Source: Paenibacillus sp. BIHB 4019 (GTDB lineage: Bacteria; Bacillota; Bacilli; Paenibacillales; Paenibacillaceae). From it: DNA of 64,000 bases. The stretch lies in NCBI RefSeq assembly GCF_002741035.1, contig NZ_CP016808.1:2852001-2916000 (forward strand), given 5' to 3'. This document shows, piece by piece, positions 52,914-62,382 of this stretch; positions within the stretch are counted from its first letter, which is position 1; each line of letters starts with the position of its first letter. The position numbers and the translations under genes were made by a program. A model generated the notes under the pieces. That model did no database searches and had not been told where the DNA came from. It worked only from the letters and a program-made list of their open reading frames with translations.

Positions 52914-54578
52914 GTGAAATCTAAAAAGCGTTTCTTAACGGCATTAACCGTTGCCGTATCGCTGACCGTAATGGCGGGTTGTTCGAATTCCGCAAGCAAT
53001 CAGCCAAGCGGCAGCACTGATTCGGGAAGTGCGGCGGCTAGCGGTTCGACCTCGTTCAATTTGTGGCTGGGATGGACGGCAACAACGAATAATGACAGCT
53101 TGGTCCAGAAGTATTGGCGCGAGAAAGAGCCGGGTGTTGATGTTAAGCTGGAGACGACACAGGGCGATGCAATGACAGCGCTTAATTTGAAAATTAACAC
53201 AGGCGGCTTTGAGGACGCAGCGATTTTTGGCCGAAATGAAACGGTGAAGAGCGCGATGAACCGTTCGAAGCAGCTGATGTCCTTGGAGCAGTATTTCGAT
53301 ATGCCGGATAAATATCCGGGACTGGCTGCGATTCCGAAGCAGTATCTCGAATTGATGAAGGATGCGGACGGACATATTTGGTCGATTCCAACCTGGTTTG
53401 ACCAAAATCCTGAAGATCCATGGCCGGGCTGGGCATCGCAAGGATGGTCAGTCAGAACGGATGTGCTGGATAGCGTTGGCATGACCATAGCTGATCTGGC
53501 TACTATTGAAGGCGTAGAGGCTTTTCTGAAAAAAGCGGCTGAGCAAAAGGATGCGTCAGGCAAAACGCTGCTTCCCCTTTCATTTCTAATGGATACGAAT
53601 GATACGCTCAGCTGGAGCGATGAAAATGCGATTCTCACCGCCTTTGGCGTCACGACGGGCGGCAGGGGAATCGAGAAAAAAGGCGATGATTTTGTATTCG
53701 CTTACGACGATCCGAACTTTAAGGCAGCTTACGCGTGGATGAACAAAATGTACGTCGCCAAGCTGATTGACCCGGAGGTCGTGACGAATAAAAAAGAGCA
53801 ATATAATGAAAAAAATAAATCGGGTCGTGTCGCTCTAAATGCGGGAAGCTTCTGGAATATTCCAACCTCCGTATGGGAGACGCTTGACGGTCCTACGGAG
53901 CCGGGATGGTTTTATGAAGTCGTTCCTTTCCCTAAAGTCCAAGGCGTAGAGAAGGTCGGCATTAACCAGGTCGTTAATCCGAATCCGGGATATGATGTGT
54001 ATGTCAGCTCCAATACAAAAAATCTGGAAGCGATTTTAAAGTTTTTTGATTACACGCTGCAGCCGAAGCCTGAGCAACAGCATGTCATTAATGAAGGGCC
54101 AGTTGGATTGTACTGGGATTGGGTTGACCAGCCGCTTGGGAAATGGCAGTTCACGGATGAAGCTTATAAAACAAGCCGGAATTCGGGTGATGCGGCCCAA
54201 AAAGCGAAGGTTACGCCGGAGCTGTACATGGCTTCTTCCTACAGCAACGAGTGGTATCCGTGGTGGAACACAGCGGATGGCGGTAAAGCGGGAGCAGCCA
54301 AAACGATCAAATTCACCGAAGCGATCGGCAAAATGGGAAGTATCCGGGTTGCTGAGCCGTATGATTTGATTGAAATGAAGGCTGGCGGCCTATGGGAGAA
54401 ATATTCCCCGGAAATCGAAAATATTCGCAAGGAATATAGAGCCAAGCTGTTGATGGCGAAAGATAGCGGCCAATTTGAGACGGAATGGACGAAGTTCCAG
54501 GAAGCGCTGGAGAAGCGCGGCCATTGGAGCGAGGTAAAAGAGGAATGGCTTGCATCTTACAAGGAGCAAGTAAAGTGA
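52914..54578 (+). CDS. ABC transporter solute-binding lipoprotein
   Basis: About 554 residues with lipobox VMAGC (Cys at about 22) and a Ser/Gly linker. GTG at 52914 is preferred because GGGGGAG lies 7 bp upstream, whereas the ATG at 52908 is only 1 bp from that site. The mature part shows NLWLGWTATTNND, GHIWSIPTWFDQN and WSVRTDVLDSVG, typical of large Paenibacillus sugar-binding lipoproteins. It serves the two permeases just upstream. Confidence 0.87.
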   Translation: MKSKKRFLTALTVAVSLTVMAGCSNSASNQPSGSTDSGSAAASGSTSFNLWLGWTATTNNDSLVQKYWREKEPGVDVKLETTQGDAMTALNLKINTGGFEDAAIFGRNETVKSAMNRSKQLMSLEQYFDMPDKYPGLAAIPKQYLELMKDADGHIWSIPTWFDQNPEDPWPGWASQGWSVRTDVLDSVGMTIADLATIEGVEAFLKKAAEQKDASGKTLLPLSFLMDTNDTLSWSDENAILTAFGVTTGGRGIEKKGDDFVFAYDDPNFKAAYAWMNKMYVAKLIDPEVVTNKKEQYNEKNKSGRVALNAGSFWNIPTSVWETLDGPTEPGWFYEVVPFPKVQGVEKVGINQVVNPNPGYDVYVSSNTKNLEAILKFFDYTLQPKPEQQHVINEGPVGLYWDWVDQPLGKWQFTDEAYKTSRNSGDAAQKAKVTPELYMASSYSNEWYPWWNTADGGKAGAAKTIKFTEAIGKMGSIRVAEPYDLIEMKAGGLWEKYSPEIENIRKEYRAKLLMAKDSGQFETEWTKFQEALEKRGHWSEVKEEWLASYKEQVK

Positions 54579-54640
54579 GAAAGTAAAATTAGCACGTAAA
54601 ATAAGCAAATAAAAGCAGGACAATAAAATAAAGAATGGGC

Positions 54641-54671
54641 GGAGCATCCCTTCCTATTAGGAAGGGGGCTC
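54641..54671 (+). terminator. Intergenic hairpin before the sensor kinase
   Basis: GGAGC-AT-CCCTTCC / GGAAGGG-GGCTCC forms a strong stem with little T run. It probably lowers expression of the kinase and regulator relative to the transporter or protects upstream mRNA. Confidence 0.55.
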
Positions 54672-54698
54672 CCTTTGCAGTTCATGGAGGAGTGGCAG

Positions 54699-56492
54699 AT
54701 GAGGCTGAGACAACGTTTAGAGCAATGGATCATTCGTATGACCCGCTCCATGAATATGAGAAAGAAAATTGTGCTGTTTTATGGGGTTATTGTATTTCTT
54801 CCGACCGTCCTGCTGGCTATCGGAGCAGGGTATATGACGCTGCATATTGTCCGGGGCAACTATATGCTCACGATTAAAGAGGCTGTTCGTCAGAACGCCC
54901 AAAGCATTGAGTTCCGCAAGCAGAGCTATGATCTGCTTGCTACGCGGACAGCGACTGACGGTGAGCTGGTTTCTAGATTATCGAGAGACTATCAGGACAT
55001 TTCCGAACAGTACGCTACCGTTCAATATGTAGACCGGGCTTTCTTATTTACGAGCAAATACTTGCCCGGCATCGAAAATTTCCGCATCTACCATACGAAT
55101 GACACGCTGGTACAGGACGGCGGGCTTCTATGGAAACCAGGAGATCGCAAGCTTTCGGGTTTAATCGAACAGGAATGGTACAAGGGAAGACTTCAATCGC
55201 CAGACAACCTCGCCTGGACGAATGCGCTCGACGATAAAACCCGGCTCGTCGTTTCGCACAAAATTTTAAATACGTACGGGGACGTCTACGGCATCGTCTA
55301 TTTGCGGCTTAATTATAATGAAGTATTTGCTGAATCGTTTGACCATCCGTTTGACGGTGCGGGGGAAATGTTCATCGTAGACAGCGATGAGCAGATCATC
55401 GCCTCCTCAGAGTCCAATGAAATCGGCAGCCGTTTGTCAGAATCCTCCTTAAGCGAGTATTGGAGCCGTCCGGAAGGCTCGGCGGTAACCGTTGATGGCA
55501 TGGTATTAATCAGGCAGAAAATCAATTCCGGCTGGACGGTCGCGGCGCTTGTGCATCTGGATCGGCTGGAGGAACAGTCCAAACGAATTTTCTACTATAT
55601 AGTGGGCGGCATCGCTTTTTTTCTCCTTTTATCGACCTTTCTCATTATGGTTGTGCTCAAAAACGTCATCTGGCGAATACGCAAGCTCGGAACCCGCATG
55701 ATGGATATTTCCGAAGGTTATTTCGAAGCGACGGTGAGAAACCGTGACAACGATGAGCTGGGAGAGCTGGAGGTTCTATTCAATTCGATGTCTGGACGCC
55801 TCAGAAAGCTGGTGGAAGAACATACAGAGGCGATTTTAAAAGAACGCGAGCAGTCTTTCAAAGCGCTGCAGGCGCAGATTAATCCGCATTTTATTTATAA
55901 TTCCTTAAGCCTGATCCGCTGGCGTGCCATGGACGTAAAGGATGATATTCAAATTCGGACGATTGATGCCCTGACCACCTTTTACCGGCTGGCCCTCAAT
56001 AACCGCGTTAATGTGACCCGCATTCGTGATGAGCTTGAGCATCTAAAGGCTTACGTCGAAATCCAGCAGCTGCGATATCCCGATCAGGTGCATGTAGAAT
56101 GGCAGGTGGAGACGGACGTTCTTGATTTGTATACGATTAAGCTCATTTTGCAGCCCATTGTGGAAAATTGCTATTTGCATGGCGGTATTACAACAAGGAA
56201 GGGTGCCTTTTTACAGATCATGATCAACAAAACAGAGGATGCCATTGCGTTTCAGATTTTTGATAATGGGAAGGGCATTGCGCGCGAGAAGCTGGAACGA
56301 ATCAAGACAGGCAGCTATATCGGTACGAAAAACGGATTCGGAATGAACAATATACGCGAACGGCTGGCGCTCTATTTTGGCCAAGAGGGACGTTTTGAAA
56401 TAGAAAGCATGGAGGATGAATGGACCACTGTGACCATCCATATTCCGATTTGCAAGGAAGCTCCTGAAATTAAAAAGGGGGATGGAGCATGA
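54699..56492 (+). CDS. YesM-type sensor histidine kinase
   Basis: 597 residues from ATG 54699 (GGAGGAG upstream). TM1 lies at about 22-44 and TM2 at about 297-320, with an extracellular sensor between them. HAMP follows, then His397 in QINPHFIYN and HATPase motifs (PIVENCYLHGG, FDNGKGIA, GFGMNNIRERL). It overlaps its partner regulator by 4 bp and lies downstream of the transporter genes it probably controls. Confidence 0.88.
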   Translation: MRLRQRLEQWIIRMTRSMNMRKKIVLFYGVIVFLPTVLLAIGAGYMTLHIVRGNYMLTIKEAVRQNAQSIEFRKQSYDLLATRTATDGELVSRLSRDYQDISEQYATVQYVDRAFLFTSKYLPGIENFRIYHTNDTLVQDGGLLWKPGDRKLSGLIEQEWYKGRLQSPDNLAWTNALDDKTRLVVSHKILNTYGDVYGIVYLRLNYNEVFAESFDHPFDGAGEMFIVDSDEQIIASSESNEIGSRLSESSLSEYWSRPEGSAVTVDGMVLIRQKINSGWTVAALVHLDRLEEQSKRIFYYIVGGIAFFLLLSTFLIMVVLKNVIWRIRKLGTRMMDISEGYFEATVRNRDNDELGELEVLFNSMSGRLRKLVEEHTEAILKEREQSFKALQAQINPHFIYNSLSLIRWRAMDVKDDIQIRTIDALTTFYRLALNNRVNVTRIRDELEHLKAYVEIQQLRYPDQVHVEWQVETDVLDLYTIKLILQPIVENCYLHGGITTRKGAFLQIMINKTEDAIAFQIFDNGKGIAREKLERIKTGSYIGTKNGFGMNNIRERLALYFGQEGRFEIESMEDEWTTVTIHIPICKEAPEIKKGDGA

Positions 56493-58102
56493 TGCAAGCA
56501 CTGATCGTTGATGACGAGCCGATGCAGATTCAAGGACTTGTCCGCCACATCGACTGGGAAGCGCTAGGGTATGAACAGCCAATGACCGCACAATCGGGTG
56601 AGGAGGCAATTGCCATACTGGCAGAAGCTCATGTGGATGTTCTGATCACCGACGTGTCGATGCCAGGAATGACGGGGATAGAGCTGCTCGCCAAGTGCAA
56701 GTCGGATTATCCGAAGCTTGCGTCCTTGCAGACGGTGATGATAAGCGGCTATGACGAATTCGAATTTGTCCAGGAAGCGATTCATTTGGGGGCGAAGGCC
56801 TACGTTCTCAAGCCGATTAAGACGGATGAATTGGAAGCGAAGCTTGCGGCATTTCGCGATTCGCTTGAGAAGAAAATCCATATTGAGCTGGAGACAAGCA
56901 AGCTTAAAGAAAAAATGACGGAAAGCTATGAGGTGCTGCAGGAGCATTACGTCAAGGATTTAATAGAAGGTGCGATTCAAAGTGGCGAGCTGCTCGAATC
57001 CTGGTGCCGTCTGCTCGATTTGCCGTCAGAAGATTGGCAGGCTACGCTGTTCTTATTCGGCTATGACCGCCTGTTTCCGTCCAATCCGCATGACGCCAAG
57101 GAGCGGATTATGCTCAGCGAAGGGCTCATCAAATGTGTCAAAATGGGCTTGTCCGAGTTTGCAGGCACGTATATCGGCAAGACTGGCGCGGACGAAGTAG
57201 CGGTCATTTTATTGAATGCCTCTCCGATTGACCGTGTGAAGCTGGAGAAGCAGCTTTCTTTTATCCAGGATGTTCTGAAGGAGCAGTACAACGCTTCCGT
57301 TACTGTCGGAATCAGCAGGGAATGCCAGGCTTGGTCGGACATTCCCCTGTTATATAAAGAAATCAAGCATATGATGGCAAGCGCCAGAATGGCCGGCTAT
57401 GGGCAAATTTTGTATTTCGACCACGTTGAAATGAATGAATATCGCGATTTTCGATTGTACGAGGAATATTTTCCCGAAATTTTAAAGCTGCTGGATAGCG
57501 GGGAAAGCGACAACGCCATCGTCTATTTCAACCATGCGTTTGAGATGCTGCTTGCGCAAAAGCCTGTGTCCTTTTCATATGTGCAGGCCTTTGGCATGGG
57601 ATTAATTAGCGAACTGATCCGCAAATTGAAGCGGACAAAGGAAACGGATGCCGAGATGAATATTTTGATGTGGCAGCGGATGATTGACTGTACGGATGTG
57701 GAGGAAATAAGGACGGTCGTAATGGCCTTCCTCGCCCAGTATATCCAGCTGAAGCAGAAGGAGCAAACCGTTCAGCAGCATAACCTGATCCAGAAAGTCG
57801 CCCGTTATTTGGAGGAACATCTGCATAATAACGTAACGGTGAAGCAGCTGGCGGAGCAGTTTCATTTGAACTCCAGCTATTTGAGCGTATTATTCAAAAA
57901 AGAAATGGGCCGAACGATATCTGATTTTGTCCAGGAAGCTCGTATGAACAAGGCCAAGGAACTGCTCCGGGACCCAAGCATCAAGGTGTATGAAGTGTCG
58001 GAGCAGGTCGGATTTCAAACGGCGGCGTACTTCACCTTTTTATTCAAGAAGCTGACCGGAACGACTCCGCAGGAGTTTAGAGATTATTATTATGAGGAGT
58101 GA
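56489..58102 (+). CDS. YesN-type response regulator, AraC family
   Basis: 537 residues. The receiver has Asp55 in VLITDVSMPGMTG. The C-terminal AraC domain reads VTVKQLAEQFHLNSSYLSVLFKK and EQVGFQTAAYFTFLFKKLTG. The start lies in the kinase stop (ATGA) after GGGGGATGGAG, and the end overlaps the GH2 reading region, so all are one operon. Confidence 0.9.
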   Translation: MMQALIVDDEPMQIQGLVRHIDWEALGYEQPMTAQSGEEAIAILAEAHVDVLITDVSMPGMTGIELLAKCKSDYPKLASLQTVMISGYDEFEFVQEAIHLGAKAYVLKPIKTDELEAKLAAFRDSLEKKIHIELETSKLKEKMTESYEVLQEHYVKDLIEGAIQSGELLESWCRLLDLPSEDWQATLFLFGYDRLFPSNPHDAKERIMLSEGLIKCVKMGLSEFAGTYIGKTGADEVAVILLNASPIDRVKLEKQLSFIQDVLKEQYNASVTVGISRECQAWSDIPLLYKEIKHMMASARMAGYGQILYFDHVEMNEYRDFRLYEEYFPEILKLLDSGESDNAIVYFNHAFEMLLAQKPVSFSYVQAFGMGLISELIRKLKRTKETDAEMNILMWQRMIDCTDVEEIRTVVMAFLAQYIQLKQKEQTVQQHNLIQKVARYLEEHLHNNVTVKQLAEQFHLNSSYLSVLFKKEMGRTISDFVQEARMNKAKELLRDPSIKVYEVSEQVGFQTAAYFTFLFKKLTGTTPQEFRDYYYEE

Positions 58103-58106
58103 TATT

Positions 58107-60914
58107 TTGCTGACCAAAATCAACCTAGAGGGCGAATGGAAGCTGCAGCTGGACAAGGACAAGAGCGGGTTGTCGCAGCCGTTTACAGATTCGATTAAGC
58201 TGCCCGGAACGACATCCTATGCCCGGAAAGGGCCGAAGAACGAAACGAAATTAGTAGGGGCTTTAACCGATGAATATGCGTTCGAAGGGTATGCATGGTA
58301 TTCGAGAGAGGTAGAAATTCCTAAGGGGCTTGCTGAAAAAACGTGTTTTCTCTATCTCGAAAGAACGAGAATGACGACGGTATGGGTGGGCGACCGCGAG
58401 GTCGGCTCGCGTGATAGCCTGAATACGCCGCATCTCTACGAATTGACAGGACTGCTTCAGAGCGGCCCGCAGACGATTACTATCCGTGTCGACAATACGG
58501 ATTATCCAACGAAGGGAGGCCATATGACTTCCCCTGATACACAGACCAATTGGAACGGAATTACAGGCCGCATCGAGCTTCAATTTTATAGCGAATCGTA
58601 CCTGACCGATATCCAGCTCTATCCGAATTTGTCCGCGCGCTCCGTGAAGGTGGAAGCTGGCGTGCAGGGAGCATTCAACGGCAGCCTAACGGTATCCGCA
58701 GCCAGTTGGAACTCAGAAGCCGTGCATACGGTGGCGGAGAAGGAGTATAGCTTCGCTTCGCAAGCTATTTCGCTTGAATATGCATTAGGGCAGGACGCGC
58801 TGCTATGGAGCGAAGCCACTCCTCATTTGTATACTGTAAGCATCTGTTTGAAGGATGAGACAGGCGAAATCGTTGACCAGCAGCAGCGGAGCTTCGGGCT
58901 GCGGGAATTTAGAACGGATGGAAATAAATTTACAATTAACGGCAGCAAAACGTTCCTTCGGGGCAAGCATGACGGATTGATTTTTCCGCTAACGGGATAT
59001 GCGCCGACGGATGTCGAGGAGTGGCTGAGAATTCTTGGCATTTCGAGGTCCTACGGCATTAACCATTATCGTTTTCATACGTGCTGCCCGCCTGAAGCCG
59101 CGTTTACCGCAGCGGACATGCTGGGGATTTACATGGAACCGGAGCTGCCTTTCTGGGGGACGATTACTGAAGCGACGGATGAGCGCCATAACCAGGCGGA
59201 GCAAGACTACTTGATTAGCGAGGGGTATGCCATTCTCAAGGCATTCGGCAACCATCCGTCCTTTGTCATGATGTCGCTGGGCAATGAACTGTGGGGCAGC
59301 AGAGCCAAAATCGATGCGATTTTGCAAGCCTATAAAGCGTTCGACAGCAGGCCGTTGTATACACAAGGCTCCAATAATCATCAATTTTCTCCTGCTGTTC
59401 TTGAACATGATGATTTCTTCTGCGGGGTGCGTTTCTCGAAGGAGCGGTTGTTCAGAGGCTCCTATGCGATGTGTGATGCTCCGCTGGGCCATGTTCAGAC
59501 CGACGTTCCGGGCACATTAAAGGATTATGACGATCAAATTGTGCCGCCAGATTTTCATCATAACGAGGGTGCGTCGAGTGAAGCAGGAGGCGTCATTCAA
59601 ATCCAGTACGGCACGGAAGCGAAAGCGGTCCAGCTCGGCGACGCCTCGGGGGAATGGATTCCCCGCATTCCGGTCATTTCCCATGAAATTGGGCAATACG
59701 CGACGTATCCGAACTATGGAGAAATAGAGAAGTATACAGGGTCGCTGAAAGCGGAAAATTTCATCCTTTTCCAAGAGCGCCTCAGGGAGAAAGGGCTGGA
59801 CCATCTGTCCAGTTCATACTTTGAAAGCTCAGGGCAGCTGGCAGTAGCCTGTTATAAGGAAGAGCTGGAAGCTGCTTTTCGCTCCAGAAAGCTTGCCGGC
59901 TTTCAATTGCTCGATCTTCAGGATTTTAGTGGGCAAGGAACGGCGCTCGTTGGCGTATTAGATGCCTTTATGGATTCCAAGGGGCTGATTACGCCTGAGG
60001 AATGGCGGACCTTCTGCAGCGATGCCGTCCTTATGGCGAGGTTTGCTAAATACAACTATACGTCGACCGAACGCTTCGACGCTCATGTGGAATTGTGCTG
60101 GTATAGAAATCAGCCACCGGGTGCAATCAAGCTTCAGTGGGAGCTGGCGGATGGACAGAGGATACTGGCGTCTGGTACAGCTGAGGCGGAAATAGGGGGG
60201 GAGCAAAATGACATTGATATTTGCGAGCTGAGCATAGAAATGCCCGCTGTCGATGTTATGACCAAAGCTGTGCTTTCCCTGCGGATTGTGGAGACGGATA
60301 TTCGCAAGTCCTATGACCTTTGGATTTATCCGCAGCAGGTTGAAGCGGAGCTGTCCAAAGTCCATCGTTTTGAGTCGCTTACGGCTGAGGCTCTTGCTTT
60401 ATTAGAGCAAGGGGAGAAAGTATGGCTGATGCCGAAGCCAGAGCATATAAGCCATGGTATCGAGGGCTTCTACAGTACCGATTTCTGGTGCTATCCGATG
60501 TTTCGCTCCATCTCGGAGAGCATGAACCGTCCGGTTCCCGTCGGCACAATGGGGCTTCTCGTCGACAACAGCCACCCGGTCTTCCGGGACTTTCCGTGCG
60601 AGCCGCATTCTACTTATCCTTGGTGGAGCATCGTATCCCATTCAAAGTCGATTATTATGGACGGCACGAGCAGGGAATGGAGCCCTATCGTACAGACCAT
60701 CGACAATTTCGAGCGCAATCACAAATTAGGTTTTCTGTTTGAATGCCGCGTAGGAAAAGGCAAGCTGCTTATTTGCTCGCTCGACGCGGATAAGGTGCTA
60801 GAAACACCGGAAGGAAAACAGTTTTTGTCCAGTGTAATCAAATATATGGAATCAGAGCAGTTCAAGCCGCAGTACGAAGCCGGCGTGACAGAGCTGCTGG
60901 AGCTTATTCAATAA
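58107..60914 (+). CDS. Cytoplasmic GH2-family glycoside hydrolase
   Basis: About 936 residues without a signal peptide. An N-terminal jelly roll (EGEWKLQLD, YAWYSREVEIP) and an Ig-like domain come first. The TIM barrel has acid/base Glu394 in SLGNELWG and nucleophile Glu527 in ISHEIGQY. A long C-terminal part of unclear fold is more than usual for GH2. TTG at 58107 is proposed because GAGGAG lies 7 bp upstream; the ATG at 58092 has no site and overlaps that sequence. It closes the second import operon, so it likely cleaves the imported oligosaccharide. The sugar specificity (galactoside, glucuronide or mannoside) cannot be read. Confidence 0.85.
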   Translation: MLTKINLEGEWKLQLDKDKSGLSQPFTDSIKLPGTTSYARKGPKNETKLVGALTDEYAFEGYAWYSREVEIPKGLAEKTCFLYLERTRMTTVWVGDREVGSRDSLNTPHLYELTGLLQSGPQTITIRVDNTDYPTKGGHMTSPDTQTNWNGITGRIELQFYSESYLTDIQLYPNLSARSVKVEAGVQGAFNGSLTVSAASWNSEAVHTVAEKEYSFASQAISLEYALGQDALLWSEATPHLYTVSICLKDETGEIVDQQQRSFGLREFRTDGNKFTINGSKTFLRGKHDGLIFPLTGYAPTDVEEWLRILGISRSYGINHYRFHTCCPPEAAFTAADMLGIYMEPELPFWGTITEATDERHNQAEQDYLISEGYAILKAFGNHPSFVMMSLGNELWGSRAKIDAILQAYKAFDSRPLYTQGSNNHQFSPAVLEHDDFFCGVRFSKERLFRGSYAMCDAPLGHVQTDVPGTLKDYDDQIVPPDFHHNEGASSEAGGVIQIQYGTEAKAVQLGDASGEWIPRIPVISHEIGQYATYPNYGEIEKYTGSLKAENFILFQERLREKGLDHLSSSYFESSGQLAVACYKEELEAAFRSRKLAGFQLLDLQDFSGQGTALVGVLDAFMDSKGLITPEEWRTFCSDAVLMARFAKYNYTSTERFDAHVELCWYRNQPPGAIKLQWELADGQRILASGTAEAEIGGEQNDIDICELSIEMPAVDVMTKAVLSLRIVETDIRKSYDLWIYPQQVEAELSKVHRFESLTAEALALLEQGEKVWLMPKPEHISHGIEGFYSTDFWCYPMFRSISESMNRPVPVGTMGLLVDNSHPVFRDFPCEPHSTYPWWSIVSHSKSIIMDGTSREWSPIVQTIDNFERNHKLGFLFECRVGKGKLLICSLDADKVLETPEGKQFLSSVIKYMESEQFKPQYEAGVTELLELIQ

Positions 60915-60929
60915 AAGAAGTTTAGGGGA

Positions 60930-60976
60930 AAAAATAACCGCTTGCCTTCTCAGGAATGGCAAGCGGTTATTTTTTG
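60930..60976 (+). terminator. Strong terminator after the GH2 gene
   Basis: AAAATAACCGCTTGCC / GGCAAGCGGTTATTTT with a T run. It can also act on the opposite strand for the TetR gene, which ends at 60978. Confidence 0.9.
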
Positions 60977-60977
60977 C

Positions 60978-61586
60978 TTACCCGCGAAGACCGTCGCATA
61001 GGATCGACACGACGCGGTCTGGGAAAGTCCCGCTGTCCCCGGCTGCCTGCAAAATGCCGCTAAGCAGCAATTTGATATCCTCAAGGCGAGCATCAGCCCG
61101 AACGGAGCCGCTTTGCTTGGCACGGGCGAGCAGCTTGTCGATCCCTTGCCAAAAATCTCGCGCAACGTCCGAACGGCCAGCCTCTGCATTCAGACTGCTG
61201 ACAAGGGCATCGGTGATCGCCTTGTTTGCAATCCCCTCGCGTATGATGGTGGCAAAATATTGAAAGAACGCTTCGCCCGGATCGTCGTGTTCAAGCCATT
61301 GCCGGGCTTCTTCCATAAGCCGCGCCTTGTGGCTGACAATGACGGCCCCAAACAAATCTTCCTTGGTCGGGAAATGCCGATAGACGGTTCCTACGCCCAC
61401 GCCGGCGCGCCTTGCGATTTCATCCATCGAGACGGAGATGCCTTCGGTCATAAAAACCTGATGGGCGACATGGAGCAGATGATCCCGATTTTTTTGGGCA
61501 TCTGCCCGCAATGCCTTCTCGGGGGGCTTGGCGACGAAGGACACAGCAGGTTCAGCGTCTCCAGCCGGAATGCTTTTTTTAGACAT
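60978..61586 (-). CDS. TetR-family transcriptional repressor
   Basis: 202 residues. The helix-turn-helix is SMDEIARRAGVGVGTVYRHF at about 52-72; the C-terminal domain resembles the SbtR-like group. GAGGTG lies 10 bp before the ATG. It is divergent from an isochorismatase-family gene with two palindromic operators in between, so it likely represses that gene and itself until an unknown ligand binds. Confidence 0.87.
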   Translation of the reverse strand: MSKKSIPAGDAEPAVSFVAKPPEKALRADAQKNRDHLLHVAHQVFMTEGISVSMDEIARRAGVGVGTVYRHFPTKEDLFGAVIVSHKARLMEEARQWLEHDDPGEAFFQYFATIIREGIANKAITDALVSSLNAEAGRSDVARDFWQGIDKLLARAKQSGSVRADARLEDIKLLLSGILQAAGDSGTFPDRVVSILCDGLRG

Positions 61587-61631
61587 TTTTGAATAACACC
61601 TCTTTATAAAGATTACATCAATAGCGGTTTA

Positions 61632-61686
61632 TTGACAAACGGAGAATGTTCTCCGTATAATATTGAAAACGGAATCCATCCTCCGT
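61632..61686 (+). promoter_or_regulatory. Divergent promoter with two TetR operators
   Basis: TTGACA (61632-61637) and TATAAT (61656-61661) are 18 bp apart. Operator 1, ACGGAGAA-TG-TTCTCCGT (61639-61656), is a perfect inverted repeat filling the spacer. Operator 2, ACGGA-atccatcc-TCCGT (61669-61686), starts 30 bp later. On the minus strand TTGTCA and TAATCT, 17 bp apart, could serve the tetR gene. Confidence 0.75.
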
Positions 61687-61716
61687 TTATGATGAGAAAG
61701 TAGGGGATTAAAGCAT

Positions 61717-62292
61717 ATGCAAAATTCACCGAGCAAAAGCGCGCTATTGGTCATGGATATGCAAAACAGCGTTGTGTCGCGGTACGCAGCTGGCGAGGGG
61801 GCACTGCTTCCGTTCCAAAAAGCGATTGAAGCTGCCCGCAGCCACGCTATTCCTGTTATTTATGTACGTGTTGCTTTTCGTGCAGGTTATCCCGAGATCA
61901 GTGCTAGAAACAAAATGTTTGGGGGCATTGCCAGCCGATCAGGAGGCGTGGCGGCTCCAGAAGCGATGATGCAGATTCATGAAGCCGTACAGCCATTCGA
62001 AGGCGAGCCGGTTGTGACGAAGGTTCGAGTGAGCGCGTTCGCCGGAAGCGACCTTGAGGTCATCCTTCGGTCCCGCCAAATCGACACGCTCATTCTTAGC
62101 GGCATCGCCACAAGCGGGGTCGTTCTTTCGACATTGCGGGAAGCAGCAGATAAGGATTTTGCGATTACGGTACTATCCGATGCCTGTATGGATGCTGACC
62201 CAGAGGTCCATCGCGTGCTAACCGAGAAGGTGTTCCCTCAACAGGCCGAGGTGATGACTGTTGAGGCGTGGGTTGCTTCTTTATTCAGCTAA
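61717..62292 (+). CDS. Isochorismatase-family protein lacking the catalytic Cys
   Basis: 191 residues with the isochorismatase fold. Asp in LLVMDMQN and Lys in VVTKVRVSAFAGSD are present. At the nucleophile site the usual G-x-x-T-x-x-C reads GIATSGV, so the Cys is Val. Related proteins with this change exist, and isochorismatase itself needs no Cys, but a nicotinamidase-type amidase is unlikely. It is regulated by the divergent TetR. Confidence 0.83.
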   Translation: MQNSPSKSALLVMDMQNSVVSRYAAGEGALLPFQKAIEAARSHAIPVIYVRVAFRAGYPEISARNKMFGGIASRSGGVAAPEAMMQIHEAVQPFEGEPVVTKVRVSAFAGSDLEVILRSRQIDTLILSGIATSGVVLSTLREAADKDFAITVLSDACMDADPEVHRVLTEKVFPQQAEVMTVEAWVASLFS

Positions 62293-62382
62293 TGCCCAGA
62301 GTAACGGCAAGTTTTTGCCAGAGACTCCACCAAACAAACGGGGTAAGGTATTGGGGATGGAGAGAGAGTTGGCGGTGACCCC

